Counted from the first letter of the stretch, positions 1 through 6,193 are shown. The stretch is DNA of 11,251 nucleotides from Candidatus Poseidoniaceae archaeon (GCA_022424925.1 JAKMGM010000079.1:1-11251); one strand, 5' to 3'. Numbers and translations: made by a program. The notes: generated by a model from the letters alone, not told the origin.

Positions 1-683
1 TCATTGAAGATTGGTGCAATCGAATAATCGAACACAATCAATTCGACAGAAAAGGTGACTTCTTCGCCGTTGTCAGAGCGTGTACACAAAAGGGGAGTTT
101 CTCCGCCAGTCTCTGCAATGACGCCTATGTCTATCGAATAGTCGCCCATTCCAGCACCCATTGAATCGATTTGGCTGATGATTTCGGATTCGGAAAGACC
201 CGACACCTCTGCACCGACCATCGACGAATTGAACCATTCGACTACGACTTCATGCGAGCCGCCTCCACCGTTGTTTTGGCCGTCAGCAGTGCCGTTGAAA
301 CCTGCATGCATGGCCGTACCTGATATTGAGTCTGCACCATCTCCGCCAATAACACAGCCAGCAGTAGAGGATTCGTCTTCACCGTACGACATCAAGACTC
401 TGACGCCAACGATGTTCATATCTTCCGCTCCATCAACAGAATCGGTATTGAATTCCTCCATGTACGTCCCGCCATCTTCAATGTACTCAATACCGTCTAG
501 AACTTGAACGTAGGAAAGGTTGCCGTTGATTTGGTAATCGCCGACTCCGCGGGTACCAGCCATACTGGATACACCACTGGCAGCGATTGAAAAATACAGT
601 GGGAAAGCGAGGAGGAAAAAGGCGATGCACACGACAGTGATTTGGGTGTCGCGATTGGTTTTCAGGTCTTCCAACGTAATCAT
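1..683 (-). CDS. Membrane-anchored acidic exported protein, unknown function, partial (C-terminus beyond window)
   Basis: I read this frame directly on the minus strand: 227 codons are open from ATG at 683 to the window edge, with no stop, so the C-terminus is missing. Residues 1-14 are polar, about 15-36 form one hydrophobic helix (VVCIAFFLLAFPLYFSIAAS), and the rest is strongly acidic and rich in Gly, Ser and Asn. That layout fits a signal anchor or signal peptide with the body outside the cell. Two cysteines near residues 110 and 200 could form a disulfide. The ATG is preceded by GAGGG about 8 bases upstream (692-696), which favours this start over in-frame GTG/TTG codons further up. It follows the 168-residue gene on the same strand after about 98 bases. 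I do not recognise the family. The plus-strand ORFs across it look like shadows. Confidence 0.72.
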   Translation of the reverse strand, partial: MITLEDLKTNRDTQITVVCIAFFLLAFPLYFSIAASGVSSMAGTRGVGDYQINGNLSYVQVLDGIEYIEDGGTYMEEFNTDSVDGAEDMNIVGVRVLMSYGEDESSTAGCVIGGDGADSISGTAMHAGFNGTADGQNNGGGGSHEVVVEWFNSSMVGAEVSGLSESEIISQIDSMGAGMGDYSIDIGVIAETGGETPLLCTRSDNGEEVTFSVELIVFDYSIAPIFN

Positions 684-781
684 ACTGTACGCCCTCAACC
701 ACACCGATGCTGACTCAACCTCTATGACTTTCGGTCTGTTGTCAAGAGCAGACGTACGGGTTTTGAAGACCCAAAATGACG

Positions 782-1288
782 CTATTCTTCCGCTTCGGTG
801 CTCAGCCAAGGCTCGTCAGGTGCGTTCGGCCAATCACCAACGCCGACTGAGAAACCAATTTTTGCGAACTTTTTCCTCGACTTTTTCCACACCGGCAGTA
901 AAAAGCCGATTTTTGAGCGTTCGCCGAAACTCCAACGCCAAGGGCATCGGGGAAGTCGAGAAACCCAGTGCTGAAGCAGAGAGACGGTTAACGGATGTTC
1001 AATCCCGCCAGGTAAAACCCAAGAAATCATGTTGAGAGCACCGGCTGAACCGCGAGTCTCTGACCAACTGGTGACTTCAAGACCCCGTAGAGGACCATCG
1101 AGAATTCGAAGACCGAGCGTTCGGGTGGTTTGTGTCATCGGCATGATGATGGCGAAACGGTCGACCATTCGTGAGCCTTCGTGGCGTTCCATCGACCAAC
1201 CGGCTTCTTCAGCAAGTAATCGGAAAGCCTTGATTGACTGTACGGGTGAAACGCTGACTTCGAAATCCTGAGTCGCACGTCGCACCAT
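782..1288 (-). CDS. Hypothetical protein, 168 residues
   Basis: This is a complete frame from ATG at 1288 to TAG at 782-784. The protein begins MVRRATQDFEVSVSPVQSI and shows no membrane helix or signal peptide, so it is probably cytoplasmic. It is unusually rich in tryptophan, has a basic stretch near residues 134-141 (KKSRKKFAK) and an acidic C-terminus. The first 70 residues look like a small alpha/beta fold (strand, helix with LLAEEAGW, strand), but I see no catalytic motif and do not recognise the family. Only a weak GGA lies upstream of the start. It is on the same strand as the ribosomal cluster but separated from P1 by 243 bases containing RNA structure, so it may have its own promoter. 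Preferred over the overlapping plus-strand frames because of its natural amino-acid composition and its place in a co-directional run. Confidence 0.65.
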   Translation of the reverse strand: MVRRATQDFEVSVSPVQSIKAFRLLAEEAGWSMERHEGSRMVDRFAIIMPMTQTTRTLGLRILDGPLRGLEVTSWSETRGSAGALNMISWVLPGGIEHPLTVSLLQHWVSRLPRCPWRWSFGERSKIGFLLPVWKKSRKKFAKIGFSVGVGDWPNAPDEPWLSTEAEE

Positions 1289-1372
1289 GGTCGTTCCAAT
1301 GGACGGGTCAGCATCAACACTCCGATGAAGAGGCGTGATGTTTGCAGCCTATCGGCCACAGTGAATGATTTC

Positions 1373-1393
1373 AATCAAACTCGTAGTTTGATT
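1373..1393. repeat. Perfect 9-bp inverted repeat with 3-base loop
   Basis: AATCAAACT (1373-1381), a 3-base loop, then AGTTTGATT (1385-1393) pair perfectly. A second small inverted repeat, TGATT-TC-AATCA, overlaps its left side at about 1367-1378. It lies between the P1-downstream stem-loops and the 168-residue gene. On the minus strand it could be an intrinsic-type end for the ribosomal transcript or an operator ahead of the hypothetical gene. No U-tract follows it, so a terminator is not clear. Confidence 0.45.
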
Positions 1394-1402
1394 CGCTTGT
1401 AT

Positions 1403-1474
1403 GCACGGTGTTCCCACAGTCCCGCCCTTTCAGGCGAGGTATTCCGCAGGGAGGACCGAGTCGGACTACCGTGC
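1403..1474 (-). ncRNA. Candidate structured RNA element: long closed stem with internal GAAA-capped hairpin
   Basis: On the minus strand GCACGGT (1468-1474) pairs with ACCGTGC (1403-1409), 7 bp. AGTCC (1463-1467) stacks directly on it and pairs with GGACT (1418-1422), leaving an 8-base bulge (1410-1417). Inside is a hairpin CGCCU-GAAA-GGGCG (1423-1436) closed by a U-G wobble with a GNRA tetraloop. The same stem on the plus strand would contain a C-A mismatch, which favours the minus strand. A further weak hairpin (GGT...ACC, about 1438-1457) fits in the remainder. It is not a tRNA (no T-arm) and I could not match it to 5S, SRP or RNase P RNA. It could be an independent RNA, a 3' UTR structure of the ribosomal transcript, or a leader for the next gene. 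Confidence 0.4.
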
Positions 1475-1480
1475 TTTACT

Positions 1481-1521
1481 GAGCGCGAGCATGTCGCGCG
1501 ACAGTGTGCTCGGCGGAGCTC
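1481..1521 (-). terminator. Strong GC-rich stem-loop just after the P1 stop; possible 3'-end or processing structure
   Basis: On the minus strand GAGC (1518-1521) pairs with GCTC (1481-1484), CGAGCA (1507-1512) with TGCTCG (1486-1491), and the 12-base palindrome TGTCGCGCGACA (1492-1503) forms the tip with a GCGC loop. Small internal loops separate the three paired blocks. It begins about 10 bases after the P1 stop codon. Position suggests a 3'-end stabiliser, processing site or terminator of the ribosomal-protein transcript, but there is no following U-run. It may also be the first domain of a longer RNA together with the stem at 1403-1474. Confidence 0.4.
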
Positions 1522-1531
1522 GATACCTGTT

Positions 1532-1831
1532 TCAACCGAAAAGGGAACCAAGACCGTCGAAACCGCCTGCTTCTTCTTCTTCCTCTTCCTCTTCAACAGG
1601 GGCAGGGGCGTCAGATGAACCAGCAGCAGCTGCGGGAGCAGCGGCAGCAGGAGCGGCAACAGCCTGGGCCATTGCATCAGCGATGTCAACACCAGCGAGT
1701 GAAGCAACAAGTGCCTTCACACGGGCGTCGTCAGCAGTCACGCCAGCAGCCTTTAGAATGGCGCTCACGGTCTTTTCGTCAATGTCTTTTTCAGCAGCGT
1801 GCAGTAGCATAGCAGCGTATACGTATTCCAT
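1532..1831 (-). CDS. rpl12: Large ribosomal subunit stalk protein P1 (archaeal L12)
   Basis: This is the 99-residue archaeal P1/L12 protein. Dimers bind the C-terminal part of P0 (L10) to form the ribosomal stalk that recruits and activates translational GTPases. Residues 1-58 are the helical dimerisation domain (MEYVYAAMLLHAA, then VSAILKAAGV). Residues about 59-78 are an Ala/Pro hinge and about 79-87 a run of glutamates. The C-terminus GGFDGLGSLFG is the conserved factor-binding tail. Length is normal for the family. The start ATG at 1829-1831 follows GAGGTGA by 6 bases. It begins 23 bases after the rpl10 stop and is the last ribosomal gene of the unit. The tail closely matches that of the P0 protein upstream (GLGDLFG). 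Confidence 0.97.
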   Translation of the reverse strand: MEYVYAAMLLHAAEKDIDEKTVSAILKAAGVTADDARVKALVASLAGVDIADAMAQAVAAPAAAAPAAAAGSSDAPAPVEEEEEEEEAGGFDGLGSLFG

Positions 1832-1854
1832 ATTTTTTCACCTCATTATTTGGT

Positions 1855-2874
1855 TCAACCGAATAGATCTCCGAGTCCGCCGAAGCTTTCCTCTTCTTCC
1901 TCTTCTTCCTCTTCTTCGGCTTCGGTTGGTGCCTCAGAAGTGCTGTCTGATGAACTTGCAGCAGCGGATGCGGCAGCGGATGCTGCTGCGCCCAACATGG
2001 TGGCAAGTTCTTCATCGAGTGCGTCGCTGTCAAGCTGTCCAGCAACGGCGAGAGCGCCGCTGTGTGCTCGTCCAACGAGATGTGGCATGGTGTCTGCAGT
2101 TGCGATTGCAGCTTCCAGAGCAACGGCCATTGCCTCTCGGCTGGCCTTTGCAAGGATGGTTGGCATGGTTTGGGAGGTAAACCACGTGATGTTGCATGCA
2201 AGATTGAATGCGCCTGCAGCGTAACTGATGAGATCGGTTTCGAACTGCTCGTAATCAATGTCAAGCGTACTTGGTGAGAACAAGGTTCCACCTTCGAGCG
2301 TACCGCACAGTCGTAGACCAGTCACAATTGGATTGATGCCAATCTTCGAGAGCATCATACCCATGTCGCCTTCAAAGACATCGCCTTCTTCAAGAATGAC
2401 GGTTCGCTTTTGAATCTGGACTGAGCCACCCATGATTTTTGCAGGGATACCCACCGAGTTCAGTTCACCAACGATTGGACCTGGTGGCATTCCAGTATCC
2501 ATCTTCTCAACAACAATCTGATGAGGGGCAACATCGCCTTCTTTGGCTGCACGGCCTGCTTCTGTCTTCTTCAACTCAGTGAACAACTCGAAGGAGTTGA
2601 GGTTGGCAGAGGAAACGAGGGCAGGTTGTACTGCGCCTTGGAACAATTCGTTGAGGTTGGAGTCTTCATAGCCTGCACGTTCCCATGCAATGGACATCAA
2701 ACGCTTCTTTGCGACCTGAATCTTCATGTCTGAGCGGAGTGATGCACGCATGCCGAGCATTGCGCCGGCGGGAACGCCGTGAACATCGATTACAGCGATG
2801 GTGTCGCCGCTGTTCAGCAGGTCAACCAAATCACTAACAGTGTCCTTCTTCCATGAAACGACCTTTGGAATCAA
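1855..2874 (-). CDS. rpl10: Large ribosomal subunit protein L10 / stalk base P0 (TTG start)
   Basis: P0 anchors the stalk on 23S rRNA next to L11 and carries several P1 dimers. The 339-residue length is typical of archaea. Residues about 1-105 and 180-205 make the rRNA-binding domain, 106-180 the inserted domain (PPGPIVGELNSVGIPAKIMGG), and about 215-300 the helical spine that binds P1. An Ala/Ser hinge, a run of about ten Glu and SFGGLGDLFG end the protein. The start is TTG at 2872-2874: its first four bases overlap the rpl1 TGA (2871-2873), and a GAGGTGAT Shine-Dalgarno lies 3-5 bases upstream. The first in-frame ATG would delete about 40 residues of the conserved N-terminus. The overlap implies coupled translation with rpl1. 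Confidence 0.96.
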   Translation of the reverse strand: MIPKVVSWKKDTVSDLVDLLNSGDTIAVIDVHGVPAGAMLGMRASLRSDMKIQVAKKRLMSIAWERAGYEDSNLNELFQGAVQPALVSSANLNSFELFTELKKTEAGRAAKEGDVAPHQIVVEKMDTGMPPGPIVGELNSVGIPAKIMGGSVQIQKRTVILEEGDVFEGDMGMMLSKIGINPIVTGLRLCGTLEGGTLFSPSTLDIDYEQFETDLISYAAGAFNLACNITWFTSQTMPTILAKASREAMAVALEAAIATADTMPHLVGRAHSGALAVAGQLDSDALDEELATMLGAAASAAASAAASSSDSTSEAPTEAEEEEEEEEEESFGGLGDLFG

Positions 2875-3515
2875 TTAATCACCTCAATCATTTGTGAAGG
2901 ACCCATCGTTGTCTTGATGTAAAGAGAACGAATGTTTCCGATACCGCGCTCGAGTTTCGAGATGACACGGTTGTAGACTTCCATTGCGTTTGCATAGAGT
3001 TCTTCTTCGGACTGACTTGCCGTCCCAAAGGAAATTTGGAACGTCATTTTGTCACCTGATTTGACAACGACCGTTGACTGAAGACCGGTAGCAATAACCG
3101 CTGGGTCAAGGGTTGGTGGAACTGGACGAGGCATTTTACCCCGAGGACCGAGAACAACACCGAGGTATCGTCCAATCAATCCCATGTGAGGGACTTCAGA
3201 AAGGAAAAAGTCGTAGGCGTTTGCAATCTTCTTTGCTTTGCCCTTGTTACCGCCGAGGTCTTCAATTTCTTGAGGTGTGATGACGTGGATGCCAGCACTC
3301 TTGGCCTTGGTTGCAGCTTCGCCTGAAGCAAACATTGCGATTTTGATGTCTCGACCGCGACCAGATGGAAGACGAATTTCTTCCTTGATACGGTTGTTTG
3401 GGTTTTTCAAATCTACGTCACGAATAGTGAATGCAATATCCAACGATTCGACGAACTTTCTTTTTGGTGCACTTTCAAGTGCCCCTTTAATTGCCTGGTT
3501 AATTTTTTCTTCCAT
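2871..3515 (-). CDS. rpl1: Large ribosomal subunit protein L1
   Basis: L1 binds helices 76-78 of 23S rRNA and forms the mobile L1 arm that guides deacylated tRNA out of the E site. In several archaea it also represses its own mRNA. The 214 residues match the family in length and hold the signature around IGRYLGVVLGPRGKMPRPV (about residues 113-131), with the N-terminal helix KINQAIKGALESAPKRKF and the C-terminal SLYIKTTMGPS. The start ATG at 3513-3515 follows a perfect GAGGTGAT (3521-3528) by 5 bases. The stop overlaps the rpl10 TTG start by four bases. Upstream is the L11 gene, 61 bases away, with a stem-loop in that gap touching the Shine-Dalgarno site. Confidence 0.97.
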   Translation of the reverse strand: MEEKINQAIKGALESAPKRKFVESLDIAFTIRDVDLKNPNNRIKEEIRLPSGRGRDIKIAMFASGEAATKAKSAGIHVITPQEIEDLGGNKGKAKKIANAYDFFLSEVPHMGLIGRYLGVVLGPRGKMPRPVPPTLDPAVIATGLQSTVVVKSGDKMTFQISFGTASQSEEELYANAMEVYNRVISKLERGIGNIRSLYIKTTMGPSQMIEVIN

Positions 3516-3520
3516 TTTTA

Positions 3521-3564
3521 ATCACCTCTGTGGTCAGCGAGACGCTCGAAGACGCCTCTACCAC
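3521..3564 (-). promoter_or_regulatory. rpl1 leader: stem-loop abutting a strong Shine-Dalgarno, candidate L1 autoregulatory site
   Basis: On the minus strand GTGGT (3560-3564) pairs with ACCAC (3530-3534), then an asymmetric internal loop (A opposite GCUG), then GAGGCG (3553-3558) pairs with CGTCTC (3539-3544) around a UCUUCGAG tip. One base separates the stem from GAGGTGAT (3521-3528), the rpl1 ribosome-binding site. Two helices joined by an asymmetric loop is the general shape of L1 targets, and archaeal L1 proteins are known to repress their own mRNA. I have not shown the specific L1 consensus here, so the assignment is inferred. Confidence 0.4.
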
Positions 3565-3576
3565 GGCTCGTGAGTT

Positions 3577-3858
3577 TCAATTAAACCGCTCGTCCCATTC
3601 TCCTTTGCTAATGATTTCGAGGGCGTCATTTGCCCAATGACCGTCAATCTTAACGCGCATTGAAACACAGGTTCCAATGATTTCTTTGGTTTGCGCCTTG
3701 AGATCGGCTCCGGTCAGGTGACCTTGACCGTTCTTGTCACGAGCAACATCCATTGCTTTCTCAAGAGAGAGGTCTTCGGTCGCGGCTTCGAGACTGCCGT
3801 TGCACTTCTTTACACCAAGAGCCTTCTTGATGAGTTCGGATGTCCAAGGTTTCGGCAT
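3577..3858 (-). CDS. rpl11: Ribosomal protein L11, C-terminal rRNA-binding domain only (93 residues)
   Basis: L11 normally has an N-terminal domain that contacts P0 and translation factors and a C-terminal domain that binds the GTPase-centre rRNA. Here only the second is present. WTSELIKKALGVKK, then SLEKAMDVAR, LTGADLKAQTKEIIGTCVSM and VKIDG align with the C-terminal half of archaeal L11, plus a tail of about 20 residues. The PPxGPxLGPxGxN N-terminal motif is absent. I chose ATG at 3856-3858 because GGAG lies 8 bases upstream (3867-3870) and a TATA box lies about 55 bases upstream. The frame stays open to an ATG at 3954, but those 32 extra residues do not resemble L11 and cross the TATA box. 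No other frame between here and the spt5 stop encodes the missing domain. Its position between spt5 and rpl1 is the normal one for L11. Confidence 0.85.
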   Translation of the reverse strand: MPKPWTSELIKKALGVKKCNGSLEAATEDLSLEKAMDVARDKNGQGHLTGADLKAQTKEIIGTCVSMRVKIDGHWANDALEIISKGEWDERFN

Positions 3859-3907
3859 TGTTTCAACTCCATTGCTCACTATGTGGGCATTCAGCCGACA
3901 AAACACC

Positions 3908-3917
3908 CCTATATAAT
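3908..3917 (-). promoter_or_regulatory. TATA box for the L11-L1-L10-P1 unit
   Basis: The minus strand reads ATTATATAGG, a good archaeal TATA box, inside the 99-base gap between the spt5 stop and the L11 start. A start of transcription about 25 bases downstream would give a leader of about 30 bases containing the GGAG site. This separates the ribosomal genes from secE-spt5, although read-through is possible. Confidence 0.6.
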
Positions 3918-3957
3918 CGCGCTGTGCGATGGGGGTTGCGTCGACAAGCCGCAAAAA

Positions 3958-4872
3958 TCACTCGACACGCTCCACGACACGAACGTGGTCGCCACGCATG
4001 TTAAGCGTCATTGGAATCGGTTGTTCATACAATTCCATGCTCACTTCTTCTTTGGATTCCGCTACGCTGAGAACACGAGCTTTCTCACCCTTGAATGCGC
4101 CAGTAACGATTTCAACAATGCAACCAACTTCGATTCCAGAGGTCACGGCCTTTGGTTCGAGGTAAGGAAGAATATCTGCAAGAGGTGCTTCACCAGGAAG
4201 TACGGTCTTTGCGTTCTTGAGCGGCGTTTGGTTCAATCCTCTGCGAGCAGCCGGATCACGGCCACCGGAGCGACCAATCAATTTCTCGACGTGATGCAAT
4301 GCACTGGACTCGATGAAAAGATAACCTCGCATACCTGTAGGGTGAAGAATGGACATGATGTCTGGAAGCAGTGAAGTCAACGACCCGCTGCCGTGAAGTC
4401 GGTTGTACATTTCGTCAGCGACGCGCTGTTCTGAGCCAATCGCCGTCTTGACGATGTAAAGGAACGAGCCGACAGAGCCGTACATTTCGCCGAACAACTT
4501 GGTGTTGTTTTCCATATCGAGATTCGAGAATATACAGTTGTAGTTCTGAAGTGTCCCCGGGTCAATCCACTCGGATTCAGTGTATCGGCCAGTTGGCGTT
4601 ACTTCATCGGTGCTGGAAACGACCAAGACAGGAACAACATCCACCAGCGAGCGACCCATGTCGACGCCACGCTCAGGGCCTGAGCCTTGATAGTGGAGGG
4701 ATTCAACGGGAATGCCTGTCGATTCTGAGACACGAGCCAGAACTTCTTCAGGCGTATCTCCGAGTCCCCAAACGCCATCCCACAATGCTGGGAAGTCGCC
4801 ATCAGACTTGCTGCGACGCAGCAAAAGGAGTTTTTCTTCAAATCGAACGTACGCTACAAATGCTTCACTCAT
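3958..4872 (-). CDS. spt5: Transcription elongation factor Spt5 (NusG family) with N-terminal degenerate Nudix-like domain
   Basis: Archaeal Spt5 binds the RNA polymerase clamp, usually with Spt4, and promotes processive elongation. Residues about 136-235 are the NGN domain (FLYIVKTAIGSEQRVADEM, MRGYLFIE, LPGE) and about 244-302 the KOW domain (GCIVEIVTGAFKGEKARV). The usual archaeal protein is about 150 residues; this one is 304. The extra N-terminus looks like a Nudix fold: strand LLLLRR, FPALWDGVWGLGDTPEE, helix ending RVSESTGI, and TESEWIDP further on. The Nudix consensus REUXEEXGU reads ARVSESTGI, so only one catalytic glutamate (E50) remains, and hydrolase activity is unlikely. The ATG at 4872 has a strong GGAGATGAT site; internal ATGs near residues 120 and 130 have none, so the fusion is probably the real product. 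It starts 19 bases after secE. Confidence 0.93.
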   Translation of the reverse strand: MSEAFVAYVRFEEKLLLLRRSKSDGDFPALWDGVWGLGDTPEEVLARVSESTGIPVESLHYQGSGPERGVDMGRSLVDVVPVLVVSSTDEVTPTGRYTESEWIDPGTLQNYNCIFSNLDMENNTKLFGEMYGSVGSFLYIVKTAIGSEQRVADEMYNRLHGSGSLTSLLPDIMSILHPTGMRGYLFIESSALHHVEKLIGRSGGRDPAARRGLNQTPLKNAKTVLPGEAPLADILPYLEPKAVTSGIEVGCIVEIVTGAFKGEKARVLSVAESKEEVSMELYEQPIPMTLNMRGDHVRVVERVE

Positions 4873-4891
4873 ATCATCATCTCCAGTTCAC

Positions 4892-5161
4892 TCAGTTGCC
4901 AATGTTCAACACATCAAAAAGCCAAGGGAAGAAATTGTCCATGAGGACGAGCATGGCAAAACCAATTGCGCCCAGAACGAACAGGCCAATGCCGCAGATA
5001 ATCGATGTCTGCTTGAATTCTTGAGGCGTAGGCTTACGAGCCATGCGGATGATACGTGCCCACGAACCGCGCGAGATTCGACGGAATTGGGACTCTATCC
5101 AGTCTTGACGGTCCTGAACTTTATCTTCAAATGAGCGATTTTCTGCATTCTCACCAGACAT
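4892..5161 (-). CDS. secE: Preprotein translocase subunit SecE (Sec61 gamma)
   Basis: SecE clamps the two halves of the SecY channel in the cytoplasmic membrane. The conserved amphipathic segment and helix are clear: ARKPTPQEFKQTS (about residues 41-53) followed by one membrane helix (about 54-77, ICGIGLFVLGAIGFAMLVL). Archaeal SecE is often about 60 residues; this one is 89 with a charged N-terminal extension (SGENAENRSFEDKVQDRQD). I chose ATG at 5159-5161 because GAGGTT lies 6 bases upstream; an ATG nine codons earlier at 5188 adds MALKARGCT, lacks a good ribosome site and lies too close to the predicted transcription start. It is the first gene of a unit with spt5, a common archaeal pairing. 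Confidence 0.93.
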   Translation of the reverse strand: MSGENAENRSFEDKVQDRQDWIESQFRRISRGSWARIIRMARKPTPQEFKQTSIICGIGLFVLGAIGFAMLVLMDNFFPWLFDVLNIGN

Positions 5162-5197
5162 GGTACAACCTCGGGCTTTCAGTGCCACCTACCGTCC

Positions 5198-5207
5198 CAA
5201 TATAACC
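5198..5207 (-). promoter_or_regulatory. TATA box for secE-spt5
   Basis: The minus strand reads GGTTATATTG about 40 bases upstream of the secE ATG. Spacing would place transcription start near 5175-5180, giving a short leader with the GAGGTT ribosome site. It lies in the divergent region between secE and the DnaJ gene. Confidence 0.6.
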
Positions 5208-5299
5208 ACTCCGTCGCGAATGTTGGAGTTCTCCGGGCGTAAAGTTTGGTGAAAACAGAGAGCGAGGGTTGATGTGGGGGTGGCGTTGAAGCGTAGTCA

Positions 5300-6193
5300 A
5301 TGGCGAAGCAAGACCCCTATTCGGTTTTGGGCGTTGGTCGAAATGCCAGCGATGTTGAAATAAAACGCGCTTTTCGGAAAAAAGCACGCCAATTTCATCC
5401 CGATCGAAACCAGGGCGACGATGCGGCAGAAGCCAAATTCAAGGAAGTGCAAGCAGCCTACGAGTCAATTGCTACGGCCAAAGACAGAAACGAGTACGAA
5501 CAACAGCAGCGCATGTCTTCGATGTTCGGCGGCGGTGGTGGAACATCCTTCGGCGGCGGTGGCATGGAAGATATTCTTGGACAAATGTTCGGCGGCGGAG
5601 GTCGTCCACGAGGAGGAAATCCGTTTGGAGGAATGGGTCAACAACAGGCTCGCCAACAGCGCCCCAAGGGAGCAGACATCAGCGTCAGTCTCGAACTCAC
5701 TGCTGAACAGGCAGAACAAGGCGGACAATTCCCATTCACGTTCAAGCGCCTCAAACCCAATGCAAGCGGGACGATGGAGCCCGCTTCAGTGACGCTTCGA
5801 ACCCGAGTCAAAGCGGGCGTCAAGCACGGAACAACATCTCGACTCAAGGGGCAAGGCCACGACCACCCTGAAGGCGTTGCTGGCGATGTGATGCTCACCA
5901 TACGAATACAGTTCGGAGAAGGTCGTTTTTGGGACGGCAGCATGCTGGTTCAGGAAGTACCAACCCCGTTTAGCACGCTCATGCTCGGTGGAAAGGTGAA
6001 GATTCAACTGCCTTCAAATAAGAAAATAATGCTCACGGTATCGCCTGAAACAATGGTTGGAGACAGGTTGCGAATAGCAGGTGCTGGTTACGACGGTGGC
6101 GATTTGGAACTCGAATTCGTACTTCCCGACTACGACCAACTTTCGAAGGCACAAATCAAGGCGCTTGAGAATCTTAAGAAGTCTGGATTGTAG
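5300..6193 (+). CDS. DnaJ-family co-chaperone without zinc finger (CbpA/DnaJB type)
   Basis: J-domain proteins deliver clients to DnaK (Hsp70) and stimulate its ATPase. Residues about 5-67 are the J domain (DPYSVLGVGRNASDVEIKRAF, HPD at 33-35, AYESI). Residues about 76-113 are a Gly/Phe/Met-rich linker with repeated FGGGG. From about 124 to 286 come the substrate-binding beta domains (ADISVSLELTAEQAEQGG, then VRVKAG-like TRVKAGVKHG, then VSPETMVGDRLRIAGAG). The four CxxCxGxG zinc-binding repeats of true DnaJ are absent, so this is the class II (CbpA/DnaJB) type. No dnaK or grpE is in the window. Start ATG at 5300 aligns with the J domain onset; no close Shine-Dalgarno is seen (GGGGGTGG lies about 17 bases up), so the transcript may be leaderless or weakly translated. 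The RNase gene follows after 8 bases. Confidence 0.93.
   Translation: MAKQDPYSVLGVGRNASDVEIKRAFRKKARQFHPDRNQGDDAAEAKFKEVQAAYESIATAKDRNEYEQQQRMSSMFGGGGGTSFGGGGMEDILGQMFGGGGRPRGGNPFGGMGQQQARQQRPKGADISVSLELTAEQAEQGGQFPFTFKRLKPNASGTMEPASVTLRTRVKAGVKHGTTSRLKGQGHDHPEGVAGDVMLTIRIQFGEGRFWDGSMLVQEVPTPFSTLMLGGKVKIQLPSNKKIMLTVSPETMVGDRLRIAGAGYDGGDLELEFVLPDYDQLSKAQIKALENLKKSGL

Noticed and set aside
1403..1474. Possible 5S rRNA or tRNA in the P1 downstream gap
   Set aside because: The closed 7-bp stem and the TGGGAAC stretch recall these RNAs, but the conserved 5S loop (CCGAAC...GTTAAGC) and any tRNA T-arm are missing, and the length does not fit.
1565..1920. Repeated TCTTCC tracts at about 1569-1595 and 1889-1920 as a repeat element
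   Set aside because: They encode the poly-glutamate tails of P1 and P0 and are conserved protein features, not independent DNA repeats.
1401..2224. Long plus-strand ORFs opposite P1 and P0
   Set aside because: They are low-complexity frames rich in Ser, Ala, Arg and Gln produced by the reverse of Ala/Glu-rich codons; the minus-strand ribosomal genes explain the DNA.
3859..3954. Upstream extension of L11 to an ATG at 3954
   Set aside because: The 32 added residues have no similarity to L11's N-terminal domain, cross the TATA box, and lack a ribosome site; the ATG at 3858 has GGAG at good spacing.
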